Positions 45,173-47,922 of a stretch of DNA of 47,922 nucleotides are shown piece after piece. Numbering within the stretch: the stretch's first letter is position 1; each line of letters opens with the position of its first letter. Under the pieces are notes generated by a model, which ran no database searches, was not told the DNA's origin, and saw only the letters and a list, made by a program, of their open reading frames with translations. The position numbers were made by a program, and so were the translations under genes. Source of the DNA: Candidatus Bipolaricaulota bacterium (lineage in GTDB: Bacteria > Bipolaricaulota > Bipolaricaulia > UBA7950 > UBA9294); NCBI GenBank assembly GCA_030611415.1, contig JAUWPW010000005.1:1-47922 (forward strand), written 5' to 3'.

Positions 45173-47922
45173 ATGTCGGTAGAGCGGTATTTCCTTGGTT
45201 GGGATGCACCAGCAACCACAAAAGTGTGTGCTTTCCTGCTAAGTTTGCCATCTTTGAGCTCAGCCGATCTGAAGAACAAGCTAATCGTTGTGCCTACACG
45301 TCAGGCAGGAAGACGATTAAGAGGGGCGCTAGCATTACATTGTGCAGCTCGGCAGACAGCGGTATTATCCCCTCAAGTTGTAACTCCAACTTTCTTATTA
45401 CATTCGGATAACCCACCAGCGCATGTAGCGAACCAGGCAGAGATAAGAGCACTCTGGGCTGAAACGTTACTAGGGATTGATCCAAGTGAATACGCTGGAT
45501 TTTTCTCTGCGCATCCGCCGGCCCAGGATTTCGCCTGGGCGATGCATACTGGCAATATGATTCAAGGGTTGCGTAGTAGGCTTGCTGATGGAGGATATCA
45601 AATAACGGATGTGCAAAGAGATCTTGCTAACCTTGTCCAAGAACCAGAGCGCTGGAGGGACTTGGCAAGGCTAGAGGGAGCTTATCTAAAGCGCCTTCGG
45701 GAACTTGACCGATTGGATCCTCTTGAACTCATGATCAACCAAGCCGAAAACCCGAGACTTCCAGAGAGAATCGACACGGTAGTCATAGCCGCCGTTCCTG
45801 ACCCTACACCGCTTGTGCTTCAAGCGTTGGACCATCTTGCAGAGCAGATTAGTATCATTGTTCTGGTACACGCTCCGGAAAGCCTGAAAGACCAGTTTGA
45901 TAGTTGGGGACGGCCTATTACGGGAAAGTGGCGCAAGGCTCAAATTGATATTCCTGATGCGAGGGCAAATATCGTTCTTGCAGGCTCTCCGGCCTTGCAG
46001 AGCAGTGAGGTCCTGGAGGTGCTTGCTACAGAGGTTGGCAGGTTTGGTCCAAATGACATTGCTCTTGGTGTTCCGGATCGCAGTGTGACCTCGTTCTTGG
46101 CGGCTGACCTGGCTGATAAGGGACTAAGTACATTTGATCCTGCGGGGAAGACCCTTAGGGAGCATCCAGTATACCAGCTTCTCGAAGCGTTTTGGATGCT
46201 GGTCAATGATAGTAACTATGCCGCTTTTAGTGGTTTCTTACGGCAGAGTGATGTTCTCAGGTTTCTGCAGGCGAGTTGTAGCGTGTCGCTGTGCAATCTA
46301 TTGGAAGACCTGGACGTTTTTCGCAACCGTTACCTGCCTTTAGCGCTGGGAGATGTAACGCATAGCCTGTTCCGTGAGCCAGTCAATAAGACGGAGAACA
46401 AGCAGTTTGCGGATCTTAGAAGGGCCACCGCGTTTGTACAAGACCAACTAGATATCTTTGAGAATAACGAACTTGACAGTGCGCTACGCTCACTACTGCA
46501 AGCCGTATACAAAGTGCGCAGCATCGATCCTAACGATCCGGAAGATGAGGAGTTCATAGAAGTGGCAAGACTGGTTGACAGCACGCTTAACGAACTTGCG
46601 GATGAGGTCGTTACTGGAATCGGACTAAAAAAAAGGAACGCATTCGAGCTCTTGCTTAACAGGTTGGGAGAACAGTCTTATTATCCAGAAAGAGGTGATG
46701 CCGTCATCGACCTCGAGGGATGGCTTGAACTACCTTGGAACGATGCTCCGTTGCTGATAGTCACGGGGATGAACGATGGATTAGTTCCCGATAGTCAGCC
46801 AAGTGACGTTTTCCTGCCGGATTCGCTTCGGAATGAACTGGGGCTGCGACATGATGAAGATCGGCTGGCAAGGGATGCCTACTTAATGACCGAACTCATC
46901 GAGTCGCGGAGAGAAAAAGGCCGCGCTTGTTTTATAGCTGGCAAGCGAAGCAGTGCAGGTGACCCATTGAAGCCATCGCGCTTGTTTTTCCATTGCAACG
47001 ATGCGGCTTTGCCTGAACGGGCGCAACGACTTTTCACCGTACCCGAGGAGAAGCGAGCCAGTTATCCATCAACGGTCAGTTTCTTGCTTGACGTTACTCC
47101 CCCAGCGGACGTCTCAGGTGACCGCATGCAGTTAGAAGAGTTGCCGGTTAGTAGATTCAAGGATTATCTGGAATGCCCTTTCCGTTTTTACCTGAACCGT
47201 ATCCTTGAAATGGAAGAACTAAAAGAAAAACGAGAGATGGATCCGCTAGATTTTGGCCTATTAGTGCATGAAGTGCTTCACAAGATGGCCAAAAGCGGTG
47301 AGATGCGCAATTGTGAAAACAGCCGGCGGCTGAGCAACTTTCTTTGTGCCGAAGCCAAAAAGTGGGTTGTGAAACGCTTTGGGTCAACACCACCACTACA
47401 GGTGGAGATCCAGCTTGAAGCGGCAAAACAGCGTCTTAACGCTGCAGCACATGTTCAGAGCAAGTTAGCCGCAGATGGGTGGGAGATTCTGGAATCCGAG
47501 ATGGAGATCGAAGCACAGTTTGGTGGCGTGGCCGTCCGAGGACGAATTGACCGGATTGATCAACACCGTAAGACAGGCTGCATACGAATTATGGATTACA
47601 AGACTTCAGACCAAGCACAAATGCCAGAGAAAGCCCATCTTGGTCCTCTTTCGTCTCTTGTAAGAGACTACGCCAAGGTGAAGGTTGGCAAAGGAGAGAA
47701 GCGCTGGCTTGACCTTCAGCTGCCTCTTTATAGGCTGTTGCTTCCAAATAAGGAATTCCGAGGTCGTATGCAGTTAGGCTACTTCAATCTGCCAAAAGCC
47801 ATAAAGGATACTAAGCTAGTTTTTTGGGATAGTCTTGACGATGAGCTCCTGCAGGCAGCCAGGATATGTGCTGAAGGTGTTGTTGAAGATATAAGGCACC
47901 ACAGGTTCTGGCCACCGGCACC
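45173..47922 (+). CDS. AddB/RexB-like PD-(D/E)XK nuclease with inactive helicase domain, 3' end beyond window
   Basis: The ORF track misses this gene because it runs off the window. From the ATG at 45173 (GGAGG 10 nt upstream) I read one open frame of 916 codons. The N-terminal half resembles an inactivated superfamily I helicase (FLGWDAPATTKVCAFLL where a Walker A would be, later LIVTGMNDGLVPD). Near residue 660 FKDYLECPFRFYLNRIL starts the nuclease domain, with DFGLLVHEVLHKMA and GRIDRID...IRIMDYKT, a complete D...D-x-K catalytic set. Such proteins pair with a UvrD-like AddA helicase-nuclease to process double-strand breaks; addA may follow beyond the edge. The first cysteine of a possible Fe-S site is in LECPF; the other three would lie outside the window. 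The minus-strand ORFs here are shadows. Confidence 0.85.
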   Translation, partial: MSVERYFLGWDAPATTKVCAFLLSLPSLSSADLKNKLIVVPTRQAGRRLRGALALHCAARQTAVLSPQVVTPTFLLHSDNPPAHVANQAEIRALWAETLLGIDPSEYAGFFSAHPPAQDFAWAMHTGNMIQGLRSRLADGGYQITDVQRDLANLVQEPERWRDLARLEGAYLKRLRELDRLDPLELMINQAENPRLPERIDTVVIAAVPDPTPLVLQALDHLAEQISIIVLVHAPESLKDQFDSWGRPITGKWRKAQIDIPDARANIVLAGSPALQSSEVLEVLATEVGRFGPNDIALGVPDRSVTSFLAADLADKGLSTFDPAGKTLREHPVYQLLEAFWMLVNDSNYAAFSGFLRQSDVLRFLQASCSVSLCNLLEDLDVFRNRYLPLALGDVTHSLFREPVNKTENKQFADLRRATAFVQDQLDIFENNELDSALRSLLQAVYKVRSIDPNDPEDEEFIEVARLVDSTLNELADEVVTGIGLKKRNAFELLLNRLGEQSYYPERGDAVIDLEGWLELPWNDAPLLIVTGMNDGLVPDSQPSDVFLPDSLRNELGLRHDEDRLARDAYLMTELIESRREKGRACFIAGKRSSAGDPLKPSRLFFHCNDAALPERAQRLFTVPEEKRASYPSTVSFLLDVTPPADVSGDRMQLEELPVSRFKDYLECPFRFYLNRILEMEELKEKREMDPLDFGLLVHEVLHKMAKSGEMRNCENSRRLSNFLCAEAKKWVVKRFGSTPPLQVEIQLEAAKQRLNAAAHVQSKLAADGWEILESEMEIEAQFGGVAVRGRIDRIDQHRKTGCIRIMDYKTSDQAQMPEKAHLGPLSSLVRDYAKVKVGKGEKRWLDLQLPLYRLLLPNKEFRGRMQLGYFNLPKAIKDTKLVFWDSLDDELLQAARICAEGVVEDIRHHRFWPPA

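Noticed and set aside
45294-46584. Several minus-strand ORFs of 60-88 codons
   Set aside because: They are shadows of the long plus-strand AddB-like gene, which the ORF track omitted.

Overview
This is a bacterial chromosome segment that is almost entirely housekeeping and accessory-metabolism genes. No phage, insertion sequence or CRISPR array is visible. The envelope looks diderm: a YidC with a long periplasmic domain, a UPF0164/PorV-like beta-barrel protein, MraY and undecaprenyl-linked sugar-transfer genes. Several proteins have an archaeal or deep-branching flavour: an archaeal-type thymidylate synthase, short archaeal/eukaryote-like ProS, an adenosine-specific kinase of the PF04008 type, BtpA, and anaerobic NrdD/NrdG. 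Together with surface proteins built from PKD, PEGA and lamin-tail domains, this suggests an anaerobic, probably uncultured, deep-branching lineage. Bipolaricaulota (OP1) is my best guess, made from gene style only and not demonstrated.

Layout. (1) 1-5.0 kb: the last codons of guaA, then on the minus strand nrdD-nrdG and an archaeal-type thymidylate synthase overlapping dCTP deaminase, so a deoxynucleotide-supply region. (2) 5.0-13.1 kb: rpsT-secF-recJ on the plus strand converges with minus-strand yidC-jag-mnmE followed by a fused TagO-like/TagA-like protein whose TagO half has lost its catalytic motifs. (3) 13.2-17.2 kb: ribE-ribBA-ribH-hisS-adenosine-specific kinase. (4) 17.2-22.7 kb: an HTH protein diverging from a lysine-dehydrogenase-like gene, a HAD phosphatase, a type I phosphodiesterase, a cupin and mnmA. 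(5) 22.7-27.0 kb: four tRNAs (Ser-UGA, Ser-GCU, Arg-CCG, Leu-CAG) among proS, a DDAH-like amidinohydrolase and a nitrilase-family amidase. (6) 27.0-29.4 kb: mraY behind a protein with a degenerate restriction-endonuclease-like domain. (7) 29.5-36.4 kb, the accessory heart of the window: an ECF sigma factor, a one-pass membrane protein with a CBM48/AMPK-like glycogen-binding domain, a secreted helical protein and a DUF4384-PEGA-PKD surface protein in one overlapping operon; upstream of it lies a two-gene unit of a lamin-tail/PKD protein with a FlgD-Ig/T9SS-like tail and a PorV-like outer-membrane protein. (8) 36.5-44.9 kb: btpA, an MBL hydrolase, a secreted protein with no standard start codon, mutM, an MmgE/PrpD-isocitrate-dehydrogenase-like pair, an M24 peptidase and nfo (behind a 23-codon relic of a second dehydrogenase gene). 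(9) 45.2 kb to the end: an AddB/RexB-like nuclease cut by the window edge.

Two genome-scale patterns stand out. At least six apparent operon heads (ribE, the phosphodiesterase, the nitrilase, the REase-like gene, btpA and the TagO-TagA fusion) have a -10-like box 5-11 nt before the start codon and no Shine-Dalgarno, as expected for leaderless mRNAs, while many other genes have strong AGGAGG-like sites. The gaps also carry a recurring set of short repeats: 7-nt tandem repeats, GCTGA-rich arrays, and a CTCGCAGTTAAGG/CCTCTCGCARAGCCGC element present twice.

The best candidates for an undescribed system are the sigma/CBM48/surface-protein operon and the neighbouring PorV-like/CTD-cargo pair, followed by the catalytically dead TagO domain fused to TagA.
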